Source: JAFGHJ01 sp964525555 (lineage in GTDB: Bacteria; Hydrothermota; UBA3072). Taken from it: a stretch of 64,000 nucleotides of DNA. Location of the stretch: the NCBI GenBank assembly GCA_964525555.1, contig CAZGHN010000014.1, positions 7,757 through 71,756 of the forward strand. Reading direction: 5' to 3'. Below are positions 1-8,885 of the stretch, piece after piece. Position 1 is the first letter of the stretch, and each line of letters begins with the position of its first letter. The notes below the pieces were generated by a model, which worked only from the letters and a program-made list of their open reading frames with translations, ran no database searches and was not told where the DNA came from. The translations under genes were made by a program, and so were the position numbers.

Positions 1-3000
1 CCTTAACAAAAAGCCTATCCGTAACATATTTCCCTACTACAAATTCATAATGGCCACTAACACCCTGCATCTCCAAAACATCTATACCAAATTCTTGCTT
101 CAATCTACGGTTCAAAGTTTGTCTAACCCAATAATTGAACGCTGTTTCAGTTACTGATTGTTCTATCGATTTAACCGAAGTAAGATCCTCCCATCCAAGA
201 TTCAAGGAAAGTAGAGTCATTATTTCAGCTTTTGATAAAGAAGACTTAGAATAAAGATCAAATTCAGGAGTTTTCATTGTTCCTGAAACCACAAGAAATA
301 CAGTATCCTCTTTTTGCCTTTCTCCTTCCCTTGAAGAAATAAGAGTTATTGCTTTAACATCAATATTAGGGTTTAATTCCGGAGATTCGTTGAAATTGAA
401 TTTTCCTTCCGTAACTTCAAAACTTTTGTAAAGATAATAAAACATTCCCTGTCTTACTTCCAGATTACCCGAAACTAATAACGGACCACCTTCATAATTT
501 ACACCTACTTTGCCTGCCAATTCAATATTCGCAAGGTCATTTCTTATCCAAACATTACCTTCATTTGCGTCAAAATTCAAATCTAAAAAAAGATTGGGTG
601 GACGCCTACCACCTTTGGTTTCCTGTTGCTTAAATTGCATAGTAATCGTAGCTCTGTTAAGCCGAATATCTCCTTCAATTCTGATTTTTTCCTTATTTTT
701 TGTAAGCAATAAGTTTCCATCAATTAGAGAATTAATATATTGCCAAGTAATGGGAGTGTCTCTAAGAACGACATTTATATCGAAACCCTTCTCTTTCATC
801 TTAAAATCCCCATTTGCCTTTACCTTTCCCTCGCCCAAATATGCAGAAAGAGCTTTTAATTTTCCTTCATAACCATCAAACGTAGCTTGAGCTTTCAATT
901 CATTTATGAGGATACCGGAATTCCTAACAAGCAACTCTGCTCCCTGGAGATTAATATAACCATAAACCAACGGCTCTTGAAAACTACCTTCAATTTTTAA
1001 TTTTCCGGTAACTGAAGCCGTATTAGCAGCCACGTGCTTTCTCAAAGGATAAAATATCCATGGACCCGCTTTACGTAATTCAATTTCTAGACTGACCGAG
1101 CCCTTTTGGGGTTTAATATCACCTTTAAAAGTCGAATTCTTTTCGTTTTCAAATACCGATAGATCTTCAATCGAAAAATTTTTGCCTTCAAAACCCAGAC
1201 TAAAACTTAGGGAATCTCCTATACTCCCTTCCTCCGACTTTATTTTTCCTCCACCTTTAAATTTAAACACCGGATTATCAAGACTTCCAGCAATAAAAAT
1301 TTTGCTCGATAAACTGCCTGAAAAAGGATGGGAAATTATACCGAATTCACTAGTAATTTCAGGTCGAAATCCTATTAAATCTAAATCGCCTTTAATCCCA
1401 AAAGCAGATAAAGATATATTATTAATTTTAAAATTCTCTCCTTTATTGCCTAGAAACCTTACATCTTTTAAATTAAAATCATGTCTATACGTAAAAGAAA
1501 AAGGATCTATCAGCGAAATCCATCCTCCGGAATAATCAAATTTCAGAACGTCAACTTCCACAGTGTCTCCACTTAAAGAAAATTGCATATTTGCTTTCTT
1601 TTTTTCACTTTTAAAGATTCCCTTTATATATAACTTACCGTCTACAATTTCCAAACTTGATTCTCCAAGTTCAAATATCTTTTTTTCTTTAAAAGCTACA
1701 TCTTTTGATACAGAGCTTACTATACCAGCAAAACCATTTTCCCCCTGGGATAAATTTATATTACCTTCTACGGATTTCAAACTCATACCTTTGTAATTAA
1801 GGTCCATTAACTTAAAAGCTCCATATATTTTATCATGCATTGCCAATCCTAAATTCAATGTAGAAGAAACTTCGACATGCAAAAATTCAGCTATTGGCGA
1901 AATATCTAAATTATCTATTTCTAAATTACCTTCAAATCTCTCTAAATATTGACCTGTCAAGATAATTGTTCCATTATTAAAAAAGCCCTCACAACTATCT
2001 ACTAAAATACGCTTACCAATTTTAGATATTTTGATTGTTAGACCTTCAAGTGGCTTTTTAAGTACAGTTCCACTGAGATTTGAGTTGATCCTCAGAGTAT
2101 CTCCACTGCCATAAGAAAAAACAACAAAACCAGACACTTTTGATTCCGGATAATTTCCGTTTATTTTTTGTGCATTGAACCCAACTAAATTTATACGTCC
2201 GGAAAACTTTCTGCCGAATCTCAAGAATCCCGAAAACTTCTCTCCCGTTAAACTAACGGAATCTTTTTCTCCTGAGAACGTAAATAACGGCAAGTTGAAA
2301 TCTTCTATGCTAAGCACTTTACTTTCCCCTTTAAAGGTAATTATGGAATCGTAGGCGAAAGCAATATCAACAAAACCTTTACTCTTAATTCCAAACATTT
2401 TTTGCAAATCGGACATATAAACTCGACCATTACCCATTATTCTCCCATCAATATAACTTGTAATCTCAAATTCCGAATCACCAATTTTGATACTCCGAAC
2501 ATCAATATTTGATATCCTATCCGATAAAGATAGATTTATCTCTTCTATGTTAAAAGGAATATCATCTATTTCCCCCCAAAGATGGGGAACATCTAGAATA
2601 ATTTCATTCATCCCCGTGGAGAAAATTTTACCATTCCCGTTAATGCTGTATTTATGACCCTTATACTCAATACGACCATCTATAATTTCAAATTCTTCGA
2701 CATAAAAAAGAGTTGAAACACCTCCTCTCTCCCCACCAGAGCTTTTTCCCTCGGATATTAAAAATGAAGGAGAAAAAAGAGAAATTTTTCTTATCCTGCG
2801 ACGCAGGATTCCTAAAGGAGAATATTTTATTTCAACTTTAGGCAAACTACAAAAATCCTTAACATATATAGAATCAGCATATATACCCGTAAAACCCTTA
2901 AGTTTTATTTCCTTTATACTACTACCTTCAGGAAGAGTAGTAAGTATTTTCTCTTCTAAAATATTTTGTATTTTAAAAATCAAAAAATCTGACAGAAAAT

Positions 3001-3055
3001 TCATAAACACAAGAAACAGTATAATTGAAAATAAAAAGATAAGCTTTTTCTTCAT
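1..3055 (-). CDS. tamB: TamB-like translocation/assembly protein (partial, C-terminus cut by window edge)
   Basis: Reading the minus strand from ATG at 3055 gives an open frame of 1018 codons to the left edge with no stop. Residues about 4-24 form one hydrophobic helix (inner-membrane anchor). The rest is a long run of amphipathic beta strands ('GxxxLxGxF', 'xxIxxxxLxLxG'), as in AsmA/TamB lipid-conduit proteins, and the last ~300 residues match the TamB C-terminal domain (DUF490), including the terminal 'VVGKYVTDRLFV' strand. By family knowledge TamB spans the periplasm and takes part in outer-membrane lipid or protein transport, so this supports a diderm cell. The start overlaps the stop of the upstream roadblock gene (TAATG), placing it in the chemosensory operon. 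Only about the last 20-60 residues should be missing. Family call is strong; exact function is inferred. Confidence 0.88.
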   Translation of the reverse strand, partial: MKKKLIFLFSIILFLVFMNFLSDFLIFKIQNILEEKILTTLPEGSSIKEIKLKGFTGIYADSIYVKDFCSLPKVEIKYSPLGILRRRIRKISLFSPSFLISEGKSSGGERGGVSTLFYVEEFEIIDGRIEYKGHKYSINGNGKIFSTGMNEIILDVPHLWGEIDDIPFNIEEINLSLSDRISNIDVRSIKIGDSEFEITSYIDGRIMGNGRVYMSDLQKMFGIKSKGFVDIAFAYDSIITFKGESKVLSIEDFNLPLFTFSGEKDSVSLTGEKFSGFLRFGRKFSGRINLVGFNAQKINGNYPESKVSGFVVFSYGSGDTLRINSNLSGTVLKKPLEGLTIKISKIGKRILVDSCEGFFNNGTIILTGQYLERFEGNLEIDNLDISPIAEFLHVEVSSTLNLGLAMHDKIYGAFKLMDLNYKGMSLKSVEGNINLSQGENGFAGIVSSVSKDVAFKEKKIFELGESSLEIVDGKLYIKGIFKSEKKKANMQFSLSGDTVEVDVLKFDYSGGWISLIDPFSFTYRHDFNLKDVRFLGNKGENFKINNISLSAFGIKGDLDLIGFRPEITSEFGIISHPFSGSLSSKIFIAGSLDNPVFKFKGGGKIKSEEGSIGDSLSFSLGFEGKNFSIEDLSVFENEKNSTFKGDIKPQKGSVSLEIELRKAGPWIFYPLRKHVAANTASVTGKLKIEGSFQEPLVYGYINLQGAELLVRNSGILINELKAQATFDGYEGKLKALSAYLGEGKVKANGDFKMKEKGFDINVVLRDTPITWQYINSLIDGNLLLTKNKEKIRIEGDIRLNRATITMQFKQQETKGGRRPPNLFLDLNFDANEGNVWIRNDLANIELAGKVGVNYEGGPLLVSGNLEVRQGMFYYLYKSFEVTEGKFNFNESPELNPNIDVKAITLISSREGERQKEDTVFLVVSGTMKTPEFDLYSKSSLSKAEIMTLLSLNLGWEDLTSVKSIEQSVTETAFNYWVRQTLNRRLKQEFGIDVLEMQGVSGHYEFVVGKYVTDRLFVK

Positions 3056-3516
3056 TAGCGAAACAAATCCTCCATAAGTTGTTTCCCATCGATTCCTTCA
3101 AGCGAAGGGAGCTCCCCTGGATACTTTTTCTCTAATTCTTTCTTCAATTTCAATACAAGTTCCTCAGATAAAACTCTGACCGGACCTAACAATGCTTGCT
3201 CTTTGAATATAACCACCAGTAAAAAACTTGGACTTATATTACGATAAAACAAATTCCATGCCTTGCCCTTAAGAAAAAACTGATTGAATTGATTTTCCTC
3301 GACAATCCGAGCCAGTTCTTCCGTTACGTTAAAAATACTCGCCAGGAGAGCCGTTATTGTATAGATTTTTTTGTTAGGTCTAGAACCACAATAAACAAGA
3401 ACCTCTCCACTCTTTGCGGCAAAAAATATATGTTGTGCTCCAGTTCTAACCAGAAAACTCTCGAGAAAGCGCTCGATTTTTTTCTGACTTTCGTATAAAA
3501 GTATAATGTTTGACAC
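3055..3516 (-). CDS. Roadblock/LC7 domain protein
   Basis: A 153-residue soluble protein starting with GTG directly after the stop of the preceding gene (zero spacing). Residues about 1-105 have the roadblock/LC7 pattern: helix, a strand pair around 'AAKSGEVLVYCG', a long helix 'ITALLASIFNVTEELARIV' and a closing strand pair. A charged helical tail follows (residues 115-153). Roadblock proteins such as MglB bind and regulate small Ras-like GTPases (MglA), usually as homodimers. It is the third roadblock protein in a row and the last gene before tamB. No GTPase gene is in the window, so the partner is unknown. Domain call is firm, role inferred. Confidence 0.8.
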   Translation of the reverse strand: MSNIILLYESQKKIERFLESFLVRTGAQHIFFAAKSGEVLVYCGSRPNKKIYTITALLASIFNVTEELARIVEENQFNQFFLKGKAWNLFYRNISPSFLLVVIFKEQALLGPVRVLSEELVLKLKKELEKKYPGELPSLEGIDGKQLMEDLFR

Positions 3517-3852
3517 TTATAATTCTTCAGAAATAGATTTTACGGCTTTACGAAGTTCAAAACGAACTTTCCCAGTATCTATTTTAGGGTCAGTAAAAAC
3601 AGCTAAAATGAAGTTTTTCTGAGTAACAACAAAAAGTGTTTGCTTCTCTGCCAAAATGGTAATCGAGAAATTATCTTTTATATTCATCTGCGTTGAGAGT
3701 TCTTTGGATATACTCGCAATTACAGCGGAAACAACAGATTCATCTAATTTACTCTTACCAACATACTCAACAATTTCACCTTCTCTATCAACCAAATAGC
3801 ATGATACTACACCTTCTGTTGTTAGAATATTCTCAATTATTTTTTTCATCAT
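3517..3852 (-). CDS. Roadblock/LC7 domain protein (MglB-like, single domain)
   Basis: A 111-residue protein that is essentially one roadblock/LC7 domain: N-terminal helix 'IIENILTTEGV', strand pair 'SCYLVDREGEIVEYVG', central helix 'ESVVSAVIASISKEL' and C-terminal strands with a last helix. The length is typical for MglB or robl-type GTPase regulators. Its ATGATGA start overlaps the stop of the upstream TPR-roadblock gene by 4 bp, a sign of translational coupling. With its two neighbours it could form hetero- or homodimers that act as scaffold or GAP for an MglA-type GTPase encoded elsewhere (inference). Confidence 0.82.
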   Translation of the reverse strand: MMKKIIENILTTEGVVSCYLVDREGEIVEYVGKSKLDESVVSAVIASISKELSTQMNIKDNFSITILAEKQTLFVVTQKNFILAVFTDPKIDTGKVRFELRKAVKSISEEL

Positions 3853-4607
3853 TCAACACCTAAAAGATTAATCGTTTTATAAAATGCATCCATAACAAGC
3901 TCCTCAAAACTCCCAAGCAAAACATTTTTCGCTGTAAGTATGATGAACCTTAGGGATTTAGAACCTAAAATAATAACATTGCCACCAGGCAGTTCAAAAA
4001 AGACTTTGTTAACTGCTCCTATATTCAGATCCGTAGTCGACGAATATCTAATTTTATCAAAGATAGATGAAATTATTGCCCCGGTAGATTCTTCCTCGAA
4101 AGGCATTTCTAGCTCGGCTTCGATCAACGCTCCTATGTCATCAACAATTATTGCACCTATGATTCCTTTCACTTTTAACAGATCTTTCAGTATATCGCTA
4201 AGTGATTTACCAGCTTCGAGTTTTACTGTTTTCTCAACTTTTTTGAGTTCTTCCTTTTTTATCTCTTCCGTCTTATCTGACTCTTTTATCTCAGCTAATT
4301 TTTTACTTTCTCTTACTACTTTCCCTTCAGCCATTTCTAAAGAATTCAATAACTCATTTACTTCTTTATCTTCAGGGCTGATCTCTATAGCTTCTTTTAA
4401 AATTGCAAAAGCCTCGTTATCTTGTCCCTGACTTATATAAATTTTACCTAATTTACAATAAGGTTTTGTTGACTCACTATTTTCCTTTATAGCAGTTTTT
4501 AAAAGCTCCTTAGCCTCATCAAATAAACCATTCTCAATGTATAGATCGGCAAGAGAAATTAAAACGTCTAAAGAATTAACATCGGGTCGGAGCCCTTCCT
4601 CATTCAA
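3849..4607 (-). CDS. TPR - roadblock/LC7 two-domain protein
   Basis: A 252-residue protein. Residues about 8-95 are two or three TPR helices ('LADLYIENGLFDEAKELL', 'LGKIYISQGQDNEAFAIL'). Residues 96-135 are a Lys/Glu-rich linker. Residues about 138-250 are a roadblock/LC7 domain ('SLSDILKDLLKVKGIIGAII', 'SIFDKIRYSS'). The start is TTG: no in-frame ATG lies nearby, and a GGGAGG ribosome site (4612-4618) sits correctly upstream. It overlaps the stop of the upstream gene by 8 bp. The TPR part probably docks the roadblock unit onto the neighbouring TPR proteins (inference). Confidence 0.8.
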   Translation of the reverse strand: MNEEGLRPDVNSLDVLISLADLYIENGLFDEAKELLKTAIKENSESTKPYCKLGKIYISQGQDNEAFAILKEAIEISPEDKEVNELLNSLEMAEGKVVRESKKLAEIKESDKTEEIKKEELKKVEKTVKLEAGKSLSDILKDLLKVKGIIGAIIVDDIGALIEAELEMPFEEESTGAIISSIFDKIRYSSTTDLNIGAVNKVFFELPGGNVIILGSKSLRFIILTAKNVLLGSFEELVMDAFYKTINLLGVE

Positions 4608-5619
4608 CTAATACCTCCCAATTTACAAGTTTTTTGTGAATCTTTTTAACCAATTCAAGTGTTTCTCTAATTTCTGTTTTTTTCTTTTCATTTGAGGATA
4701 AAATCAAAAATGAATTCCACTCCGAAACAGCTTCCTTAAATCTGCCCTCCGCAAGATAAAAGTAACCCATATTGTAAGGTATTATAGGATCTTCCGGATA
4801 AAGTTCTTTTAGTTTAAATAGCTCTTTTAACCCATCAGTATATTTCCCTTTATTCCATAACCTAGGTAATTCTCTCAATTTTTGGTCCGTAATTTTATCC
4901 ACAGAGATCTTATTCTCCTTGATTATATCATCTATTGGAATCTTTGTCTCTGTTATTATACCGGCCATAGTCATTCCATATAGAGACTTCATTACTGCGA
5001 ACTTATCACCTATCTGATCTATAAGATCACCTATTGTCATGACCCCGTTAATAAGAGAAAGCAGCTTCCAATCCATAGGGGATAGGTTTATCTGTTCTTT
5101 TTCTATTAAATCGGCAGATACTTCTAAAACGATATCAGTATTGGGTAGAATTTCTTCCATCTTTGAAATCTCATCAATCCTTCTTGCAGCCTCCATTATT
5201 ATATTTTCAATTTTCATGTCTAAATTAAGGTAATCGCTAATCTCAAAATCCGTTTCTCTAAAAATAAAATTGCCATTCTTAATTAAGAACAAAGAATAAA
5301 TTACATCAATTGCAGTCTGTTTAAATATATTCTTTAAAATCCTTTGAGGTACAATCTTATTGTCTATCAAGTGATTTACAAATTTATCATCTGCTATTTC
5401 AATAGTTTGTTCTTTGGTTAAAAAACCTCTTTCAGATATTTCTTTTTTTAATCTCTCCGGAAAATCAATAGAAATAAGCATACCATTATCAAAATAAAGA
5501 ACATAAGACTTAAGAATATCCTCCGCGTTTAAAGTTAGAATACCCTTCTTTCCCGCCAAAGCAATCAATTGAAAAAGTTCAAATAATCCTAATTCTTTAA
5601 TTGGCCCTTCAATAGGCAC
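4600..5619 (-). CDS. DUF4388 (PATAN-like) protein with C-terminal TPR
   Basis: A 339-residue soluble protein. Residues 1-~85 match the DUF4388 domain: 'LGLFELFQLIALAGKKGILTL', then a strand with 'VLYFDNGMLISI'. This domain is common beside two-component and Mgl-type proteins in deltaproteobacteria and relatives. The middle part is helical and ends in a winged-helix-like segment ('DWKLLSLINGVMTIGDLI'), as in many DUF4388 proteins. Residues about 255-330 carry TPR helices ('IPYNMGYFYLAEGRFKEAV'). The GTG start overlaps the upstream TAG by one base (TAGTG) and is preceded by a GGGAG ribosome site. Probably a scaffold in the signalling operon; function not proven. Confidence 0.78.
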   Translation of the reverse strand: MPIEGPIKELGLFELFQLIALAGKKGILTLNAEDILKSYVLYFDNGMLISIDFPERLKKEISERGFLTKEQTIEIADDKFVNHLIDNKIVPQRILKNIFKQTAIDVIYSLFLIKNGNFIFRETDFEISDYLNLDMKIENIIMEAARRIDEISKMEEILPNTDIVLEVSADLIEKEQINLSPMDWKLLSLINGVMTIGDLIDQIGDKFAVMKSLYGMTMAGIITETKIPIDDIIKENKISVDKITDQKLRELPRLWNKGKYTDGLKELFKLKELYPEDPIIPYNMGYFYLAEGRFKEAVSEWNSFLILSSNEKKKTEIRETLELVKKIHKKLVNWEVLVE

Positions 5620-8258
5620 TATATCTCTCCCGTAATTCTTTTCAACCGGAGCAAACTTTCAACTGCCTCTCTTGCTTTCTGCAATATTTGCTTATCCTCT
5701 GCCCTTTCCAATATATTATACCATAAATTTTCAGCTTCCTTATATCTCCCCTGCCTGAAATATAAAGAAGCAAGAAAATTATAAGCTTCAAAGTTTTTAT
5801 CGTCAAAACTCATCGCTTGCCTCAAGCTTTTCGTAGCTTCATCGAACTTACCTTTATGATATAGAGCTTTTCCTTCCCAGAGAGCCAAATGACTATCGGC
5901 TTTTAAAACTTCTTTTGCTTCTTTAGCAACCTTTATAACTTTATCGTAGCTTTTTCTCCTCAGATAAGTCTTAACAAGCATTTTCAGAACTTTTTTATGC
6001 GTCGGAGCTATTTTCTTTGCCTTTAAAAGACTATTTATTGCACCTTTGAAATCTTTTTCTTTTATTCTTTGTAGTGAAACCTGATAGTAACCTTCTGCTG
6101 AAGGAAGAATGGAAAGACTCCTCTGAACTAAAGAACTTGCTGTACGTTTCTTTCCTAATCTCAAATTAATTGATGAAAGTTCGAGTAAAATTTGAGAATC
6201 TTTCTTCCAATTAGGAAAGGTTTTAAGCAGTTCAATTGCTTTATTATATTGTTTTTTCCTTTTCAAGTATTGAGCACAAGCGACATAAGAAAAAGCGTCT
6301 TCGGGGTACTTTTTGCTAAGTTCCTTAGCAAGATTAAGCGCTTGCTCCCATTCTCCATTCTTTTGATATACCTTAATTAAGAGTTTCGATGCCTCGAGGT
6401 TTTTAGGAACCAAAATCCGCAACACATCCTTTGCTTCTCCAAGCAATTCTTTTTTCTCATATATTCTACCCATAAGGAGCAGCACTTCTTCATTTACTGG
6501 TTCCACATTTCTTACTTCACTTAATAATTCCAAAGCTTTATTATAATCATTTGCTTTGAATAAAGAAATTGCTTCATCTATCTTACTCTTAGTATCCAAT
6601 TTTGGCTTGCTTTCCTCTTCTGCAACTTCAAAAAGATCTTCAAAGAAATCTTCTGCTGTTTCTTCCCCTGCCACTCTTCCTACTTCCATATCTTTCGTCA
6701 ACTCTCTTGCTACTAGTATTCCAAGTCTCTCAGAATAAATATCCACACCTAATTTAAATCTATTACTAGAATAATACGGGTCAATTTCCATTGCTCTCTT
6801 TGTAGCCTCTAATGCCTCATCGTACTTACCTATCCTTGATAAAGCAAAACCAAGATTATAAAGAGCCTCAGCAAAACTATCATCTCTTTCGATAGCCATT
6901 CTGAAAAAATATATTGCATCTTCAAACCTTTCCAAACTAAGATAAACCGCACCAAGATAATTAAAAGGAAGTGGATTTTCTCCTTTCATTTCAATTACTT
7001 TTTTGAAAAATTTCTCAGCCGTAGAATGATTACCCCTTGTCATATAAATGAGACCTATATTCAAATATGAATCAGGATACTCCGGATTTATTTCCTTTGC
7101 CCTTTTAAGGCAATTAAAAGCTTCTTTCGGAGCACCCGAATGATAATAAGCTACTCCAAGGTTATTCCATGAAACGGCATAATTAAGATCCTTTGAAACT
7201 GCTCTCTTATACCAGGAAATAGCATCTTCAAGTTTTCCTAAACGATGATAAGCAATACCAATATTATTAGCCAACTTAGGTAAACCCGGATCCTGCTTCA
7301 GCGCCTCTAAATATGATTTTATCGCTTCTTCATTATTTCCCATAAACAGATAAACTTCGCCTATCTGTTCTCTGACAAGAGAATTAGCAGGATCTGCCTT
7401 TACTGCTTTTTCAAGTTCGGCAAGAGCTTCTTTCAATAATCCCTTATTTTTGTATGCTAACCCCATAGCGTAGAAACCAAAAGAAGGATTTTCTTCTATT
7501 TTCTCTTTCGAAACAGAAAGAAAATCTTCGTAACCTTTTCTTTTGTAAAGACCTAAACTTAAGTTAGCTTCCGTTTTTCCGAAACGAGGATTTAAGTTTA
7601 TTGCCTTTTTAGCTGCCTTAGTAGCATCATCAAATTTGCCAACTTCACCATAAGTAAAGGATAAAAGGTAGTAAGATTCTGCGTCCTTAGGATTAAGGCG
7701 TATAGCTGTCTTTAATTCTTCTATGGCTCCGGAGAACATCCCTAAATTATAATAGACTTCTCCAAGATACTTATGAGCAGTATCATTGTCTTTATCTATA
7801 CGTATTACTTTTTTGAATTGCTCGACCGAAGGTTCATAGAACCCACTTGCCTTACATGCTACACCCATCTCTAAAAGCGCCTCGACATCATTAGGCTTCA
7901 ATCTTAAGTATTTACTATATTGATTAATAGCTTCATAATAATCACCTATACTTCTATATGACCTTGCCATCTCGAGTCTTGCCCCAAAATTATCCGGGGA
8001 TTCCTTTAATTCATCTCTTAATTTCTCTATTTGTTCGTCATAATATCCTGTACTTCTATAAATATAATCAAGATTGTTTTTCGCCAGAGTAAAATGCGGT
8101 TCTATTTCAAGAGCTCTCTTCAATTCTTCAACTGCCTCTTTCACCAGCCCTTTATTATAATAAACAACAGCAAGATTGTTGTGGGAACCCGAATCAGTTG
8201 TTTCGATCTTCTTAGAAAATAGTTTAAGTAGCTTCTTTTCCTGCTCAGATATTTCCAT
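5619..8258 (-). CDS. Large TPR-repeat protein
   Basis: An 879-residue protein made almost wholly of tetratricopeptide repeats. About 12 repeats run from residues 25 to 500 (typical 'AxxxLGxxYxxxGxxxEAIxxxxxAxxxxP') and about 8 more from 560 to 870. An acidic linker (~515-560, 'EETAEDFFEDLFEVAEEESK') separates the two arrays. There is no signal peptide or membrane helix, so it is cytoplasmic. TPR arrays bind protein partners; lying between cheC and the DUF4388/roadblock genes, it is probably the scaffold of this chemosensory/GTPase assembly (inference). The ATG lies 9 bp after the cheC stop. Confidence 0.85.
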   Translation of the reverse strand: MEISEQEKKLLKLFSKKIETTDSGSHNNLAVVYYNKGLVKEAVEELKRALEIEPHFTLAKNNLDYIYRSTGYYDEQIEKLRDELKESPDNFGARLEMARSYRSIGDYYEAINQYSKYLRLKPNDVEALLEMGVACKASGFYEPSVEQFKKVIRIDKDNDTAHKYLGEVYYNLGMFSGAIEELKTAIRLNPKDAESYYLLSFTYGEVGKFDDATKAAKKAINLNPRFGKTEANLSLGLYKRKGYEDFLSVSKEKIEENPSFGFYAMGLAYKNKGLLKEALAELEKAVKADPANSLVREQIGEVYLFMGNNEEAIKSYLEALKQDPGLPKLANNIGIAYHRLGKLEDAISWYKRAVSKDLNYAVSWNNLGVAYYHSGAPKEAFNCLKRAKEINPEYPDSYLNIGLIYMTRGNHSTAEKFFKKVIEMKGENPLPFNYLGAVYLSLERFEDAIYFFRMAIERDDSFAEALYNLGFALSRIGKYDEALEATKRAMEIDPYYSSNRFKLGVDIYSERLGILVARELTKDMEVGRVAGEETAEDFFEDLFEVAEEESKPKLDTKSKIDEAISLFKANDYNKALELLSEVRNVEPVNEEVLLLMGRIYEKKELLGEAKDVLRILVPKNLEASKLLIKVYQKNGEWEQALNLAKELSKKYPEDAFSYVACAQYLKRKKQYNKAIELLKTFPNWKKDSQILLELSSINLRLGKKRTASSLVQRSLSILPSAEGYYQVSLQRIKEKDFKGAINSLLKAKKIAPTHKKVLKMLVKTYLRRKSYDKVIKVAKEAKEVLKADSHLALWEGKALYHKGKFDEATKSLRQAMSFDDKNFEAYNFLASLYFRQGRYKEAENLWYNILERAEDKQILQKAREAVESLLRLKRITGEI

Positions 8259-8267
8259 TTTTTGATT

Positions 8268-8885
8268 TTATAAAAGATTCATTGCCTTTAAAATATTACT
8301 TAAACTCTCGGAATCAGGTATTAACAGAAGGAAAGTTTCGAGATGACTATCTGTATCTTTAAAATGAAAGATACTGGTCACACAGAAAACAAATTCCTCT
8401 CCGGCTGTAAATTCAAGATAAGCACTTGAAATTATTGCTCTGAAATCATCCCACACGATTGTGGGAACCGAAGGCAACAACATCAAACCAAGAAATTCAG
8501 AGATTGCGCTCAGGTAAGAACTGCAAAGGATATTGGCTACCTCTTTAATAGATGAAACTCCAAGCTCATCTATCTCCGAATAATCGGATATTTCCTTATC
8601 AAGTAGAATACCAACAAGAAGTTTAGCATCTTTGTCATCCAGCACTACAAGATTCCTACCAGTAGCGTCACCGAAAAATTTTGTTAAAGCAGCAACAGCT
8701 ATACTTCCTTTTAAATTCAATATTTCTGATGTCTTCTCAATCGGAAAAATTTCAATCTCCGGGACTTTGACCTCAACTTCCTTATTTAACATTTGACTTA
8801 AGGCCGTTGCAGCATGTCCACCACCGATATTGGCAGCTTCTTTTATTCCATCTAATTGTAACTCTTTAAGATCCTGTATTTTCAT
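8268..8885 (-). CDS. cheC: CheC-family CheY-P phosphatase
   Basis: A 205-residue protein with both CheC signature helices. The first is 'LDGIKEAANIGGGHAATALSQ' shortened here to its key residues E16 and N19. The second is around 'IKEVANIL', with E115 and N118. In CheC/FliY/CheX enzymes these Glu-Asn pairs insert into CheY and hydrolyse its phosphoryl group. Having both intact predicts an active two-site phosphatase. CheD, the usual partner, is not in the window. The gene overlaps the 3' end of cheA by 20 bp, and a good AGGAGG site precedes the ATG. The overlap with cheA and nearness to cheY support a role in signal termination. Confidence 0.9.
   Translation of the reverse strand: MKIQDLKELQLDGIKEAANIGGGHAATALSQMLNKEVEVKVPEIEIFPIEKTSEILNLKGSIAVAALTKFFGDATGRNLVVLDDKDAKLLVGILLDKEISDYSEIDELGVSSIKEVANILCSSYLSAISEFLGLMLLPSVPTIVWDDFRAIISSAYLEFTAGEEFVFCVTSIFHFKDTDSHLETFLLLIPDSESLSNILKAMNLL

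Noticed and set aside
510..1796. Plus-strand frames of 77-120 codons at the left edge
   Set aside because: They lie antisense to tamB, which reads without stop for 1018 codons.
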